Part shown: positions 47,958 to 56,574 of the stretch, one piece after another
Numbering within the stretch: the stretch's first letter is position 1
Layout of the letters: every line of letters begins with the position of its first letter
Assembly (NCBI RefSeq): GCF_001905735.1
Contig: NZ_LISW01000001.1
Coordinates: forward strand, 1,210,801-1,274,800
Direction of reading: 5' to 3'
DNA length: 64,000 nt
Source of the DNA: Streptomyces sp. CB01249
GTDB lineage: Bacteria; Actinomycetota; Actinomycetes; Streptomycetales; Streptomycetaceae
Made by a program: the position numbers and the translations under genes
Notes under the pieces: model-generated
Seen by the model: the letters and a program-made list of their open reading frames with translations, nothing else
Databases searched by the model: none
Told to the model about the DNA's origin: nothing

Positions 47958-49367
47958 GTGAGCAAGACATACGCGGGTGCGCGGCTGCGCCAACTGCGCA
48001 CGGAGCGCCGGATGAGCCAGGCGGACCTCGCGCGGGTGCTCGGCATCTCGCCGAGCTACCTCAACCAGATGGAGCACGACTCGCGCCCGCTCACCGTGCC
48101 CGTCCTGCTCCGGCTGACCGAGGCGTTCGGTGTGGACCCGGGGTTCTTCTCGGAGCGCGATACGGCCCGCCTGCTGGCGGACCTGCGCGAGGCGCTCGCC
48201 GGGGAGATCACCGAATCCCAGGTGTCCGCCGCCGATCTCGGCGACCTGGCCACCCGGCTGCCCGCGGTCGCGAAGGTCCTCGTGGAACTCGGCCGCCGCA
48301 ACCAGGAGTTGTCCGAGCGCCTGGCCGGGGTGGCGGACGGCCGGGTCCCCGGCCGCGCCACCACCACGCCGCACGAGGAGATCCGCGACTTCTTCTACCG
48401 CCGCCAGAATTACCTGCACGAAACCGACCTGGCGGCCGAGCGCCTCGCCGCTGAGATCGGCATACGGCCCGGAGAGGTGATCGGGGCCCTCAGCACGCGA
48501 CTCACCGAGGCTCACGGCGTCCGCCTGGCCGCGAAGCCGGGCGAACGGCTGCACCATTACGACGACAGAAGCCGCACACTGCACCTCTCGTCGCGGCTGC
48601 GCCCCGGCCAGCGCGCCTTCCGCATGGCGACCCAGCTCGCCCTGCTGGAACACGGCGAAGAGCTCGGCCGACTGGCCACCGAGGACTTCGCGCCCGCGTC
48701 GGCCGCCCACGGCCTCGCCCGGATCGGTGTCGCCAACTACTTCGCGGCCGCCCTGATCCTGCCCTATGCCGCCTTCCACACGGCAGCCGAGGACGCCCGC
48801 TACGACATCGAGCGCCTGACCGACGACTTCGGCCTCGGCTACGAGACCATCTGCCACCGGCTGAGCACCCTGCAACGGCCGAGACTCCGCGGGGTGCCCT
48901 TCTCCTTCGTACGCGTCGACCGGGCCGGCAACCTGTCCAAACGCCAGTCCGCCACCGGCTTCCACTTCTCGCGCGCCGGTGGTACCTGCCCCCTGTGGAA
49001 CGTGTACGAAGCCTTCTCCGCCCCCGGCCGCATCCACGTCCAGGTCGCCGAGATGCCCGACGGGCAGCGCCACCTGTGGACCGCGCGCGCCGTCACCCGG
49101 CACCGCGGCGGCTGGGGAGAACCCGGCAAGACGTACGCCATCGGCCTGGGCTGCGAGATCCGCCACGCCCACCGGCTCGTCTACTCCGACGGCCTCGACC
49201 TCACCAACGCCTCCATCGCCACCCCCATCGGCATGGGCTGCCGCGCCTGCGAACGCCTCGACTGCTCCCAGCGCGCCGCCCCACCCCTGGGCCGCCCCCT
49301 GCTCATCGACCAGAACAGCAGCACCTTCGTGCCGTACCCGGTCCGGGGCGACCAGAGCGCCGATTGA
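47958..49367 (+). CDS. XRE/ScfR-type regulator, probable RamB of the glyoxylate genes
   Basis: Transcription factor of 469 residues, paralogous to the PrpR-like protein at 38456-39907. The helix-turn-helix at about 8-62 reads LRQLRTERRMSQADLARVLG and SPSYLNQMEHDSRPLTVPVL. The central region contains [17 protein letters not shown] and LARIGVANYFAAALILPY. The C-terminal fatty-acyl-regulator domain has [20 protein letters not shown] and a four-Cys cluster CRACERLDCSQRAAPP. GTG 47958 has CGAGGAGCGG upstream; the long frame from 46218 is antisense to aceA and rejected. It is expected to control aceA and itself. Confidence 0.86.
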   Translation: MSKTYAGARLRQLRTERRMSQADLARVLGISPSYLNQMEHDSRPLTVPVLLRLTEAFGVDPGFFSERDTARLLADLREALAGEITESQVSAADLGDLATRLPAVAKVLVELGRRNQELSERLAGVADGRVPGRATTTPHEEIRDFFYRRQNYLHETDLAAERLAAEIGIRPGEVIGALSTRLTEAHGVRLAAKPGERLHHYDDRSRTLHLSSRLRPGQRAFRMATQLALLEHGEELGRLATEDFAPASAAHGLARIGVANYFAAALILPYAAFHTAAEDARYDIERLTDDFGLGYETICHRLSTLQRPRLRGVPFSFVRVDRAGNLSKRQSATGFHFSRAGGTCPLWNVYEAFSAPGRIHVQVAEMPDGQRHLWTARAVTRHRGGWGEPGKTYAIGLGCEIRHAHRLVYSDGLDLTNASIATPIGMGCRACERLDCSQRAAPPLGRPLLIDQNSSTFVPYPVRGDQSAD

Positions 49368-49430
49368 CTGTGTCCGTGCCCGGCACGTCCCTTCGGCCAC
49401 GCGTCATCGTCCGAGGGGAGGGGGGAGTCG

Positions 49431-52076
49431 TCAGCGGGCGTCGACGGCCGTGGGCAGGGCCGCGAGTGCGTCGGTGACGGCGTCGGGCCCGAGACCGCCG
49501 CCCTGGGCGACCTCGGCCGAGCCGCCGCCTCGGCCGCCGAGGAGTTGCTTGACCAACTGCGCGGCGTTCAGGCCCGCTTCCCGTGCCCGGGCGTTGAGGG
49601 CGAGGACGAGTGCGCCGTCCTGGGTGCCGACCGCGACCGCGCCCTGCGCGTCGGCGGGCAGACGGTCGCGTACGGCCAGGGCAAGGGCGCGGGCGTCCTG
49701 GGCGTTGCCGCCCACCGTGGTGGTGACGACCCGTACGCCGTGCGTCTCGGCCGCCGCGTCGGCGAGTTCCCCGGCGCGGGCGAGGGTGGCCTGCTGCTTG
49801 AGGCGTGCGTTCTCCCGGTCGGCGGTCTTGATCCGGTCCAGGAGACCGGCGATCCGGTCGGGCAGTTCGGCGCGCGGAGCACCGAGCTGTTCGGCGATCC
49901 GCGCCACCAGGTCCCGTTCGCGGGCGAGGTAGCCGAAGCCCTCGATGCCCACGGCCGCTTCGAGGCGGCGCATGCCCGCGCCGACGGAGCCCTCCGAGGT
50001 GAGCGCGACGGTGCCGATCTGCGCTGCGTGCTCGACGTGGGTGCCGCCGCACAGTTCCCGGGACCAGGCACCGCCGATCTCGACGACGCGTACCTGTTCC
50101 CCGTACGTCTCGTCGAAGAGGGCGAGCGCGCCGAGTTCCTTCGCCTCGGGCAGCGTCATCCACCGGACCCCGACGGGCAGGTCGCGGCGCAGGGCACGGT
50201 TGGCGGCCTCCTCGATCTCGCTGCGGACGGTCGTGGACAGGGCACCGCGCCAGGGGAAGTCGAGGCGCAGGTAGCCGGGGCGGTTGTAGGAGCCGGCCTG
50301 GAGGGCGTTGGGGCCAAGGATCTCGCGGAGGGCGGCGTGCAGGACGTGGGTGCCGGAGTGGGCCTGCCGGGCGCCGAGCCGCCACTCCGCGTCGACGGCG
50401 GCGTGGACGGTGTCGTGGAGGGCGAGTTCGCCCGCGGTGACGCGGACCTGGTGGACGACGAGGCCGGGCAGCGGGCGCTGTACGTCGATGACCTCGGCCT
50501 CGGCCGAGGCGGCGGACAGGAGCCCGGCGTCGCTGTCCTGGCCGCCGGACTCCGCGTAGAACGGGGTGCGGTCCAGGACGACGCCGACGATGTCGCCGGT
50601 GCGGGCCACCCGTACCGGGCCGGCCGGGCCGAGCAGCGCGAGCACGCGGGATTCGGTTTCCAGGGCTTCCCAGGCCCGCCAGTCGGTGGGGCCGTGCGTG
50701 TCGAGGACCGTGCGCAGGGCGGTGGTGTCCACGACTCCGCCGGCCTTGCGGGCGCGGGCGTCCGCGCGGGCCCGCTCGCGCTGTTCGTTCATCAGCGCGG
50801 TGAAGCCCTCGCGGTCGACCTCGACGCCCTGCTCGGCGGCCATCTCCAGGGTGAGGTCGATGGGGAAGCCGTAGGTGTCGTGCAGGAGGAACGCCTGCGC
50901 GCCGGGCAGCGACCGGCCGCCTTCGGCCTTGACCCGGGCGACGGCGGTGTCGAGGACGGTGGTGCCCTGCTTGAGGGAGGAGCGGAAGGCGTCCTCCTCG
51001 GCCCCGGCCTGGTCGGCGATACGGGGAAAGGCGTCGGCGACCTCCGGGTAGCTCGGCGCCATGCAGTCGCGTGCCACCGGCAGCAGCTCGGTCAGCGCCA
51101 GGTCCTCGTAGCCGAGCAGCCGCATGGAGCGGACGGCGCGGCGCAGGATGCGGCGCAGGACGTAGCCTCGGCCCTCGTTGCCCGGCGCGGTGCCGTCCGC
51201 GAGGAGCATCAGGGCGGTCCGCACATGGTCGGCGACGACCCGCAGCCGTACGTCGTTCTCCGGATCGGCGCCGTAACGCACCCCGGCCAGGTCCGCGGCC
51301 CGCTGGAGGACCGGGCGGGTCTCGTCGATCTCGTAGAGGTTGTCCACCCCCTGGAGAAGGGTCGCCATGCGCTCCAGGCCCATGCCCGTGTCGATGTTGC
51401 GGCGGGGCAGCTCGCCGAGGATCGGGTATCCGGACTTGCCGGGGCCCGCGCCGCGCTCGTACTGCATGAAGACGAGGTTCCAGAACTCCATGTACCGGTC
51501 CTCGTCCACCGCCGGGCCGCCGTCGCGGCCGAAGGCCGGACCCCGGTCGTAGTACAGCTCGGAACAGGGGCCGCACGGTCCCGGGACGCCCATGGACCAG
51601 AAGTTGTCCTCGTCCCCCCGCTCCACGATCCGCTCGTCGGGCAGGCCCGAGACCCGGCGCCAGATACCGCGCGATTCGGTGTCGGAGTGGTGGACGGTCA
51701 CCCAGATCCTGGCCGGGTCCAGCCCGTAACCTCCCTCGCCCTGCAGGCTCGTGGAGAGGTCCCAGGCGTAGGCGATGGCCTCTTCCTTGAAGTAGTCGCC
51801 GAAGGAGAAGTTGCCGTTCATCTGGAAGAACGAGCCGTGCCGGGTAGTACGTCCTACTTCCTCGATGTCCAGGGTCCGTACGCACTTCTGCACGCTGGTG
51901 GCTCGCTCCCACAGCGGGGCCGCCTCACCGGTGAAGTACGGCTTGAACGGCACCATGCCCGCGTTGACGAACAGCAGCGTCGGGTCCGGGGTCGGCAGGG
52001 GTGCGCTCGGGACGATGGTGTGGCCCCGGGCAGCGAAGAAGTCGAGGAAGCGGCTGCGGATGTCAGCGGTACGCAC
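49431..52076 (-). CDS. Alanyl-tRNA synthetase, probable second copy
   Basis: Full-length AlaRS of 881 residues that charges tRNA-Ala. Catalytic domain with DPTLLFVNAGMVPFKPYFTG and SVQKCVRTLDIEEVG, FFQMNGNFSFGDYFKEEAI. The editing-site zinc motifs are HSGTHVLHAAL and CGGTHVEHAAQIG, and a C-Ala tail with a Gly-rich RGGGSAEVAQGGG. Editing residues appear intact. I judge it a paralogue because the usual Streptomyces alaS has a different start and sits with other housekeeping genes. It is last gene of a tsaD-GNAT-alaS operon, 18 bases after the GNAT remnant. Possible roles: resistance to an AlaRS inhibitor, or a stress form. Confidence 0.9.
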   Translation of the reverse strand: MRTADIRSRFLDFFAARGHTIVPSAPLPTPDPTLLFVNAGMVPFKPYFTGEAAPLWERATSVQKCVRTLDIEEVGRTTRHGSFFQMNGNFSFGDYFKEEAIAYAWDLSTSLQGEGGYGLDPARIWVTVHHSDTESRGIWRRVSGLPDERIVERGDEDNFWSMGVPGPCGPCSELYYDRGPAFGRDGGPAVDEDRYMEFWNLVFMQYERGAGPGKSGYPILGELPRRNIDTGMGLERMATLLQGVDNLYEIDETRPVLQRAADLAGVRYGADPENDVRLRVVADHVRTALMLLADGTAPGNEGRGYVLRRILRRAVRSMRLLGYEDLALTELLPVARDCMAPSYPEVADAFPRIADQAGAEEDAFRSSLKQGTTVLDTAVARVKAEGGRSLPGAQAFLLHDTYGFPIDLTLEMAAEQGVEVDREGFTALMNEQRERARADARARKAGGVVDTTALRTVLDTHGPTDWRAWEALETESRVLALLGPAGPVRVARTGDIVGVVLDRTPFYAESGGQDSDAGLLSAASAEAEVIDVQRPLPGLVVHQVRVTAGELALHDTVHAAVDAEWRLGARQAHSGTHVLHAALREILGPNALQAGSYNRPGYLRLDFPWRGALSTTVRSEIEEAANRALRRDLPVGVRWMTLPEAKELGALALFDETYGEQVRVVEIGGAWSRELCGGTHVEHAAQIGTVALTSEGSVGAGMRRLEAAVGIEGFGYLARERDLVARIAEQLGAPRAELPDRIAGLLDRIKTADRENARLKQQATLARAGELADAAAETHGVRVVTTTVGGNAQDARALALAVRDRLPADAQGAVAVGTQDGALVLALNARAREAGLNAAQLVKQLLGGRGGGSAEVAQGGGLGPDAVTDALAALPTAVDAR

Positions 52077-52094
52077 AAGAAGTCCTTCGGTCGG

Positions 52095-52464
52095 TCACAG
52101 GGGGAGGGGGACGGCGGTCCGGCCCGGATGCCGGGGGCCGAGGAAGACCGCGATGCCGGTGTCCTCGCACGCGGGGTGCGTGGCCTGGGCCCAGCCCAAC
52201 CGTCGGTAGAAGCTCATCGCGTCGCGGGCCCGTACGGAGGTCAACAGCCGGCACCGGCCACCCGGAGCGTCCACGGTGACCCGCTCCAGGAGACCCGCGC
52301 CCACTCCTTGGCCCCGTGCGTCGGCGGACACCGCGAGCTCGCCGACCTCACGGCTTCCGCAGAGCCACTGCGCCGTACGGTCGGGCCCCAGGGCAGACGC
52401 CGCCTGGGGATAGCAGCGGCTGGAGGGAAAGGGCGCAGTGCCACGGCGCTCACGCGGCTCTCAC
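52095..52464 (-). pseudogene. GNAT acetyltransferase remnant, N-terminus missing
   Basis: The C-terminal half of a GNAT domain is clear: QWLCGSREVGELAVSADARG then QGVGAGLLERV (acetyl-CoA pyrophosphate loop), SVRARDAMSFYRRLGWAQAT, ending AVFLGPRHPG. The frame reaches back only to a TGA near 52464 and has no good start; the first GTG (52331) begins inside the acetyl-CoA motif. GTG 52459, which overlaps the tsaD stop (GTGA), opens the wrong frame, so a frameshift or truncation near the start is likely. It lies between tsaD-like and alaS-like genes. Confidence 0.6.
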
Positions 52465-53517
52465 AGGTGCGGCGGCCGGATTGAGGGAGGCGTACTCCAG
52501 GGGAGCCGACGGGTCGATGGACACGTTCAGCTGCGCCGGGTCGGCGCCCGCCCGCACCAGCAGGTCGCCGACGGCGGCGATCATCGCCCCGTTGTCGGTG
52601 CACAGCGTCAGCGGCGGTACGCGCAGCTCGACACCGGCCGCCGCGCACCGCTCCTCGGCCAGGGCCCGGACCCGGGAGTTCGCCGCGACACCGCCGACGA
52701 CGACGAGGGTACGGACGTCGTACTGGCGGCAGGCGGCCAGCGCCTTGCGCGTGAGGACGTCGGCGACGGCTTCCTGGAGCGAGGCGGCGCCGTCGGCCAG
52801 CGGGATGTCCTCGCCGCGCAGGCGGTGCTGCTCGGCCCAGCGGGCGGCGGCGGTCTTCAGGCCGGAGAAGGAGAAGGCGTATGGGTCGTCCTTCGATCCC
52901 AGCAGCGGCCGGGGGAAGGCGACGGCGCACGGGTTGCCGTCCCGGGCGGCCCGGTCGATGGCAGGTCCACCCGGATACGGGAGCCCGAAGACGCGGGCGA
53001 CCTTGTCGAAGCACTCGCCCGCCGCGTCGTCCACGGTGTCGCCCAGGTGCAGGATCGGATCGCGCACCAGATCGCGTACCAGCAGCAGCGAGGTGTGGCC
53101 GCCGGAGACGATGAGGACCATGCAGGGGTCGGGCAGCGGGCCGTGTTCCAGGGTGTCGGCGGCCACGTGCCCGGCCAGGTGGTGCACACCGTACAGCGGC
53201 ACCCCCGCCGCATAGGCCAGGGTCTTCGCCCCGGCCAGGCCGACCTGGAGGGCGCCGGACAGACCGGGGCCGGTCGTCACCGCGACGGCGTCGATCTGGT
53301 CCACGCGGAGCCCCGCCTGGCCGAGTGCTTCCTCCACCACAGGGTTGAACGCCTGGAGGTGGGCACGGGCCGCGATCTCAGGCACGACCCCGCCGAACCG
53401 GGCGTGCTCGTCCATGCTCGACGCCACCACGTGCGCCAGCAGCCGGCCACCGGAGACGATCCCCGCCCCGGTCTCGTCACACGACGACTCGATGCCCAGC
53501 ACCACCGGAGTCCGCAC
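52450..53517 (-). CDS. tRNA threonylcarbamoyladenosine transferase TsaD-like, probable second copy
   Basis: Kae1/TsaD-family protein of 355 residues; the family transfers threonylcarbamoyl to A37 of ANN-decoding tRNAs. [17 protein letters not shown], the metal-binding [15 protein letters not shown] (HxxxH), [35 protein letters not shown]-like [11 protein letters not shown] and a final [14 protein letters not shown] are all intact. GTG 53517 (AAGAGGG upstream) is preferred to 53535. No tsaB/rimI neighbours are present, unlike the housekeeping locus, so it is probably a duplicate. It heads the operon with the GNAT remnant and alaS-like gene and lies behind a perfect inverted repeat. Confidence 0.88.
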   Translation of the reverse strand: MRTPVVLGIESSCDETGAGIVSGGRLLAHVVASSMDEHARFGGVVPEIAARAHLQAFNPVVEEALGQAGLRVDQIDAVAVTTGPGLSGALQVGLAGAKTLAYAAGVPLYGVHHLAGHVAADTLEHGPLPDPCMVLIVSGGHTSLLLVRDLVRDPILHLGDTVDDAAGECFDKVARVFGLPYPGGPAIDRAARDGNPCAVAFPRPLLGSKDDPYAFSFSGLKTAAARWAEQHRLRGEDIPLADGAASLQEAVADVLTRKALAACRQYDVRTLVVVGGVAANSRVRALAEERCAAAGVELRVPPLTLCTDNGAMIAAVGDLLVRAGADPAQLNVSIDPSAPLEYASLNPAAAPVRAA

Positions 53518-53531
53518 GGCACCCTCTTCTC

Positions 53532-53561
53532 GCACATAGTTCGTTACTGCAATCTATGTGC
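53532..53561. promoter_or_regulatory. Inverted repeat at the tsaD-like promoter
   Basis: GCACATAG and CTATGTGC form perfect 8-base arms 14 bases apart, in an AT-rich island (TTGCACATAGATTGCAGTAA on the minus strand), immediately upstream of the chosen tsaD-like start. It has the size and position of a repressor operator. No adjacent repressor gene is seen. Confidence 0.55.
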
Positions 53562-53737
53562 AATAAGGTACTCGCTCGCGAAGAGGCCGGCCGATCCCCA
53601 TGGGGTCGGCGAGTGTGGGGCACGGGTCCTGGAACGCTTGAGGAGGGCTGCCGGGAACAAGCGACTCGCTGTACGCTGGGCAGCCAGCCCTTGACCTGTA
53701 AGAACGCAGGCAGGGAGCCGTCCTCCAGGAGCCCCGC

Positions 53738-54163
53738 ATGCTGCGCACCATGTTTAAGTCCAAGATCCACCGCGCCACCGTCACCCAGGCCGACCTGCAC
53801 TACGTGGGTTCCGTCACGGTCGACGCCGAGCTCATGGAGGCGGCGGATCTGCTGCCCGGGGAGCTGGTGCACATCGTGGACATCGACAACGGTGCGCGGC
53901 TGGAGACGTACGTCATCGAGGGGGAGCGCGGTTCCGGGGTGATCGGGATCAACGGGGCCGCCGCTCATCTGGTGCACCCGGGTGATCTGGTCATCCTGAT
54001 CAGCTACGCCCAGGTCGAGGATGCCGAGGCGCGTGCCCTGGTCCCGCGTATCGTGCACGTCGACGCGGACAACCGCATCGTCGCACTCGGTGCCGACGCC
54101 TCCGCGCCCGTGCCGGGCAGTGACACCGAGCGCAGCCCGCACGCGGTGCCCGCGGCGCGCTGA
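53738..54163 (+). CDS. panD: Aspartate 1-decarboxylase
   Basis: Pyruvoyl enzyme of 141 residues making beta-alanine for pantothenate/CoA. The self-processing site is G24-S25 in HYVGSVTVD; Lys9 and the [20 protein letters not shown] loop are conserved, as is [14 protein letters not shown] short C-terminal tail ([18 protein letters not shown]) extends beyond the core. ATG 53738 follows CCAGGAGCCCC. It is divergent from the tsaD-like operon and possibly co-transcribed with the next small genes. panC and panB are not in the window. Confidence 0.94.
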   Translation: MLRTMFKSKIHRATVTQADLHYVGSVTVDAELMEAADLLPGELVHIVDIDNGARLETYVIEGERGSGVIGINGAAAHLVHPGDLVILISYAQVEDAEARALVPRIVHVDADNRIVALGADASAPVPGSDTERSPHAVPAAR

Positions 54164-54193
54164 GGCGGCTCTCCGAACGAGGGGCACAGCGCC

Positions 54194-54547
54194 ATGGCAG
54201 AGCAGACCGGGCCCGGGATCCGTGACGACCGGGCGGCCGGCAAGCTGTCCGCGTACGAGGACGGCGAGGCCGTCGGCGTGATCGCGTACTTCGTGATGGA
54301 CGGTGAGCCCGCCGGGCTCGTCGCCGTCCACACGGTCGTCGGGTCCGGGCACGAGGGCAAGGGCATCGGCGGCTCCCTGGTCAGGGAGTTCTACGCCATG
54401 GCGGGGCGCGAGGGCGTCCCGGTCGTGCCGCTGTGCCCGTACGCCGCCAAGTGGGCCTCGCGCCATCCCGACGAGGCCCCCGAGGCGCCCGAAGGGCTGG
54501 TCGAGCGCGCGAAGACGCAGCTGGCCTCGCACCCCGAGCTGTACTGA
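54194..54547 (+). CDS. Small GNAT-type N-acetyltransferase (YjdJ-like)
   Basis: A 117-residue protein of the short GCN5-related N-acetyltransferase group. SAYEDGEAVGVIAYFV precedes the acetyl-CoA-binding stretch HTVVGSGHEGKGIGGSLVRE, followed by PVVPLCPYAAKWASRHPDE, a signature of this small family. There is no signal peptide. Its substrate is unknown. It starts 30 bases after panD and is followed 21 bases later by the racemase-like gene, so the three probably form one transcript. Confidence 0.8.
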   Translation: MAEQTGPGIRDDRAAGKLSAYEDGEAVGVIAYFVMDGEPAGLVAVHTVVGSGHEGKGIGGSLVREFYAMAGREGVPVVPLCPYAAKWASRHPDEAPEAPEGLVERAKTQLASHPELY

Positions 54548-54568
54548 ACCGGAAGGAGCGGCCCGGCC

Positions 54569-55207
54569 ATGACGCTCGCGCTGCTGCACACCTCACCCGT
54601 CCACGTCCCGGTCTTCGACGCCCTGCGCGACGCCGACCACCCGGGAACCGCCCTGCGCCACGTCGTACGGGAGGAGCTGCTGACCACGGCGGCCGCGCTG
54701 GGGCCCGAGGCGGTGGCCGACGAGGTGGAGGCGGTCGTCGCGGACCTGGTGGCCGAAGGCGCGGACGCCGTGCTCTGCACCTGCTCGACCATCGGGGCCG
54801 TGGCGGAGGCCGCGGGGGTCGCGGTCGGCGTCCCGGTCCTGCGTGTCGACCGGCCCATGGCGGCGGCGGCCGTCCGGGCCGGCCGGGTCACCGTCCTCGC
54901 CGCCCTCACCTCCACCCTGGAGCCGACCCGCGCGCTGCTCACGGAGGAGGCGGCCGGTGCCGGGCTGCCGGGGGCGGACGTGCGTACCGTGCTGGTGGAA
55001 GGCGCCTGGGACCGCTTCACGGCGGGGGACAACGACGGCTTCCTCGACCTGGTGGCGGCCTCGGCCGACGAGGTGCGCGACGCGGACGTCATCGTGCTCG
55101 CCCAGGGCTCCATGGCCGGCGCGGCCGAGCGTACGACCACCGCGATCCCGGTCCTGTCCAGCCCCCGCCCCGGCCTGGCGGCCGCCGTGGCGGCCGCGGG
55201 GCGGTGA
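54569..55207 (+). CDS. Aspartate/glutamate racemase-family protein
   Basis: A 212-residue protein of the Asp/Glu racemase superfamily, a two-domain fold that normally uses two Cys residues as acid and base. The first is present in DAVLCTCSTIGAVAEAAG. The second position reads VIVLAQGSMAGAAE with no Cys, so a plain racemase mechanism is doubtful; some relatives with this pattern have unknown roles. PVLRVDRPMAAAAVRAG and TSTLEPTRALL are family-like. The ATG has GGAAGGAGCGG upstream. It follows the small acetyltransferase. Confidence 0.75.
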   Translation: MTLALLHTSPVHVPVFDALRDADHPGTALRHVVREELLTTAAALGPEAVADEVEAVVADLVAEGADAVLCTCSTIGAVAEAAGVAVGVPVLRVDRPMAAAAVRAGRVTVLAALTSTLEPTRALLTEEAAGAGLPGADVRTVLVEGAWDRFTAGDNDGFLDLVAASADEVRDADVIVLAQGSMAGAAERTTTAIPVLSSPRPGLAAAVAAAGR

Positions 55208-55337
55208 CCGGGCGGGGGCGCCCGTGTCATCCGTACGCGGCACTCTTCCGCGTTCGGACGTATGGCCTCGCCGGGCGCGGGCAGCCGCTCCGGGAGACGG
55301 TGGAAGAGGTCCACCCCCGATCGTTCGGAGGCCCGAG

Positions 55338-55547
55338 ATGACTCATCCGTTCCCCGACCCCGTCCCTCCGGCGCCGACCCCGGGTCCGCTGCCGGAGCCG
55401 ACGCCGCCCGCGCCGACCCCGCCCGTGCCCACGCCGCCGGGCCCGACGCCCACTCCGCCGGGGCCCGCGCCCGATCCGATCCCGCAGCCGCCGTCGCCGA
55501 ACCCCGACCCGGTGCCGCCGCCCGAGCCCGAGCCGTCACCGGTCTGA
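55338..55547 (+). CDS. Small proline-rich protein
   Basis: A 69-residue protein, roughly half proline, built of PxP and DPxP repeats (start MTHPFPDPVPPAPTPGPLPE, end PEPEPSPV). There is no signal peptide, Cys or membrane segment. The ATG has CGGAGG 7 bases upstream, which supports translation. Function is unknown; it may be an unfolded spacer or binding peptide. It stands 130 bases after the racemase-like gene. Confidence 0.5.
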   Translation: MTHPFPDPVPPAPTPGPLPEPTPPAPTPPVPTPPGPTPTPPGPAPDPIPQPPSPNPDPVPPPEPEPSPV

Positions 55548-55583
55548 CCGGACGGACCGGCGGCCCAGTAGCGCGGCAGGCCC

Positions 55584-56018
55584 TCAGCCCGCGGCCAGCA
55601 TCGCGTCGGCCCGGGCGGTGACCTCGGTCAGCACCCGGCCCGCCGCGGCCAGGTCCCCGGCCGGGAGGTCCCCGTAGAGCCGGGCCGCGAGGTCGGCCAC
55701 GCCCGCCTTGTACGACTGGATCAGCGCGTCGCCCGCAGGGGTGAGCGCGAGCAGGTCACCGGGCCGCTCCTCCACCAGACCGGCGGACGTCAACTCGGCG
55801 ACAGTGGCCTCTGCCGCCGGGACGCCGAGCTTCACGGCGCCGGTGAGGCGCTCGACCAGCGCATGGCGCCCGACCGTGCCGCCCGCGGCCTCGGCGGCGC
55901 CGAGCGCCAGGGCCTGGTGGAAGGTGGTGCCCCGGGGCAGCAGCCGTTCGGCGAGCGCGCGGGTGGCGTAGTGGGCCATGCCGATGACCTGGCCGTTCAC
56001 GGTGGGTGGGGTGGTCAT
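55584..56018 (-). CDS. Hypothetical winged-helix-like protein coupled to MarR gene
   Basis: A 144-residue protein that looks like a degenerate MarR/winged-helix fold: VERLTGAVKLGVPAAEATVA then ELTSAGLVEERPGDLLALTP gives helix-turn-helix plus wing, followed by helical sequence. The start region MTTPPTVNGQVIGMAHYATR is distinctive. The ATG overlaps the MarR stop (ATGA), so the two are made together and may act together. The target is unknown. Confidence 0.65.
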   Translation of the reverse strand: MTTPPTVNGQVIGMAHYATRALAERLLPRGTTFHQALALGAAEAAGGTVGRHALVERLTGAVKLGVPAAEATVAELTSAGLVEERPGDLLALTPAGDALIQSYKAGVADLAARLYGDLPAGDLAAAGRVLTEVTARADAMLAAG

Positions 56019-56497
56019 GATGACTCCTCGCGGGAAGCGGTGACTGGGGGGACCGGCACGTCGAGCAGGGCCGTCAGTGCCTCGGTGAACGCCTCGGTGC
56101 CCTGGCCGCCGAGACCGCCGAGGGGTGCGAGCAGCCCGTTGACGAGCTCCCGCACCACCGCGACCGCGCGCTCCGTCGTCGCGCGGCCCTCCTCGGTCAG
56201 CGAGAGCCGGACGGCCCTGCTGTCCGCGGGGTCGGTGGTCCGTTCGACCAGGCCCGCCGCCTCCAGGGCGCGGGCCAGCTTCGAGACGTAGAGCGCTTCG
56301 AGTCCGGTGTGGTCCGCCAGCGCCCGCTGACTCGGCCGCAGCCCCGCGTGCTCCATGCCCTGCAGGGATGCGACCAGCGAGTACTGCGCGTGTGTCAGGC
56401 CGAGTGGTGTCAGCGCCCGGTCGATGGCCACCCGCCACTTCATGGACAGGCGCCAGACCAGGAACCCCGGGGTCGCGCCCTCGATCGCGTTGCTCAT
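56015..56497 (-). CDS. MarR-family transcriptional regulator
   Basis: A 160-residue MarR protein: dimerisation helices, then the winged helix with LRPSQRALADHTGLEALYVS and KLARALEAAGLVERTTDPAD, and the wing SRAVRLSLTEEG. Its promoter carries two direct copies of an 11-base motif that is probably its own operator. It is translationally coupled to the next gene downstream. The effector is unknown. Confidence 0.88.
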   Translation of the reverse strand: MSNAIEGATPGFLVWRLSMKWRVAIDRALTPLGLTHAQYSLVASLQGMEHAGLRPSQRALADHTGLEALYVSKLARALEAAGLVERTTDPADSRAVRLSLTEEGRATTERAVAVVRELVNGLLAPLGGLGGQGTEAFTEALTALLDVPVPPVTASREESS

Positions 56498-56511
56498 GAC
56501 GAATAACGTAC

Positions 56512-56537
56512 ATGGCTACTATGTCCATGGCTACTAA
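56512..56537. promoter_or_regulatory. Direct repeat at the MarR promoter
   Basis: CATGGCTACTA occurs twice with 4 bases between (56512-56522 and 56527-56537), 15-40 bases upstream of the MarR start. CCATGG lies at the centre of a TAGTAGCCATGG element, a layout seen for MarR operators. Likely autoregulation. Confidence 0.55.
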
Positions 56538-56574
56538 AATCTGCCAGGCCACCGCGGCGCGCACACCCGCCCGC

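Noticed and set aside
53580..53600. Near-palindrome GCCGATCCCCATGGGGTCGGC
   Set aside because: The arms differ by a bulge and there is no clear gene relationship; too weak to call an operator.
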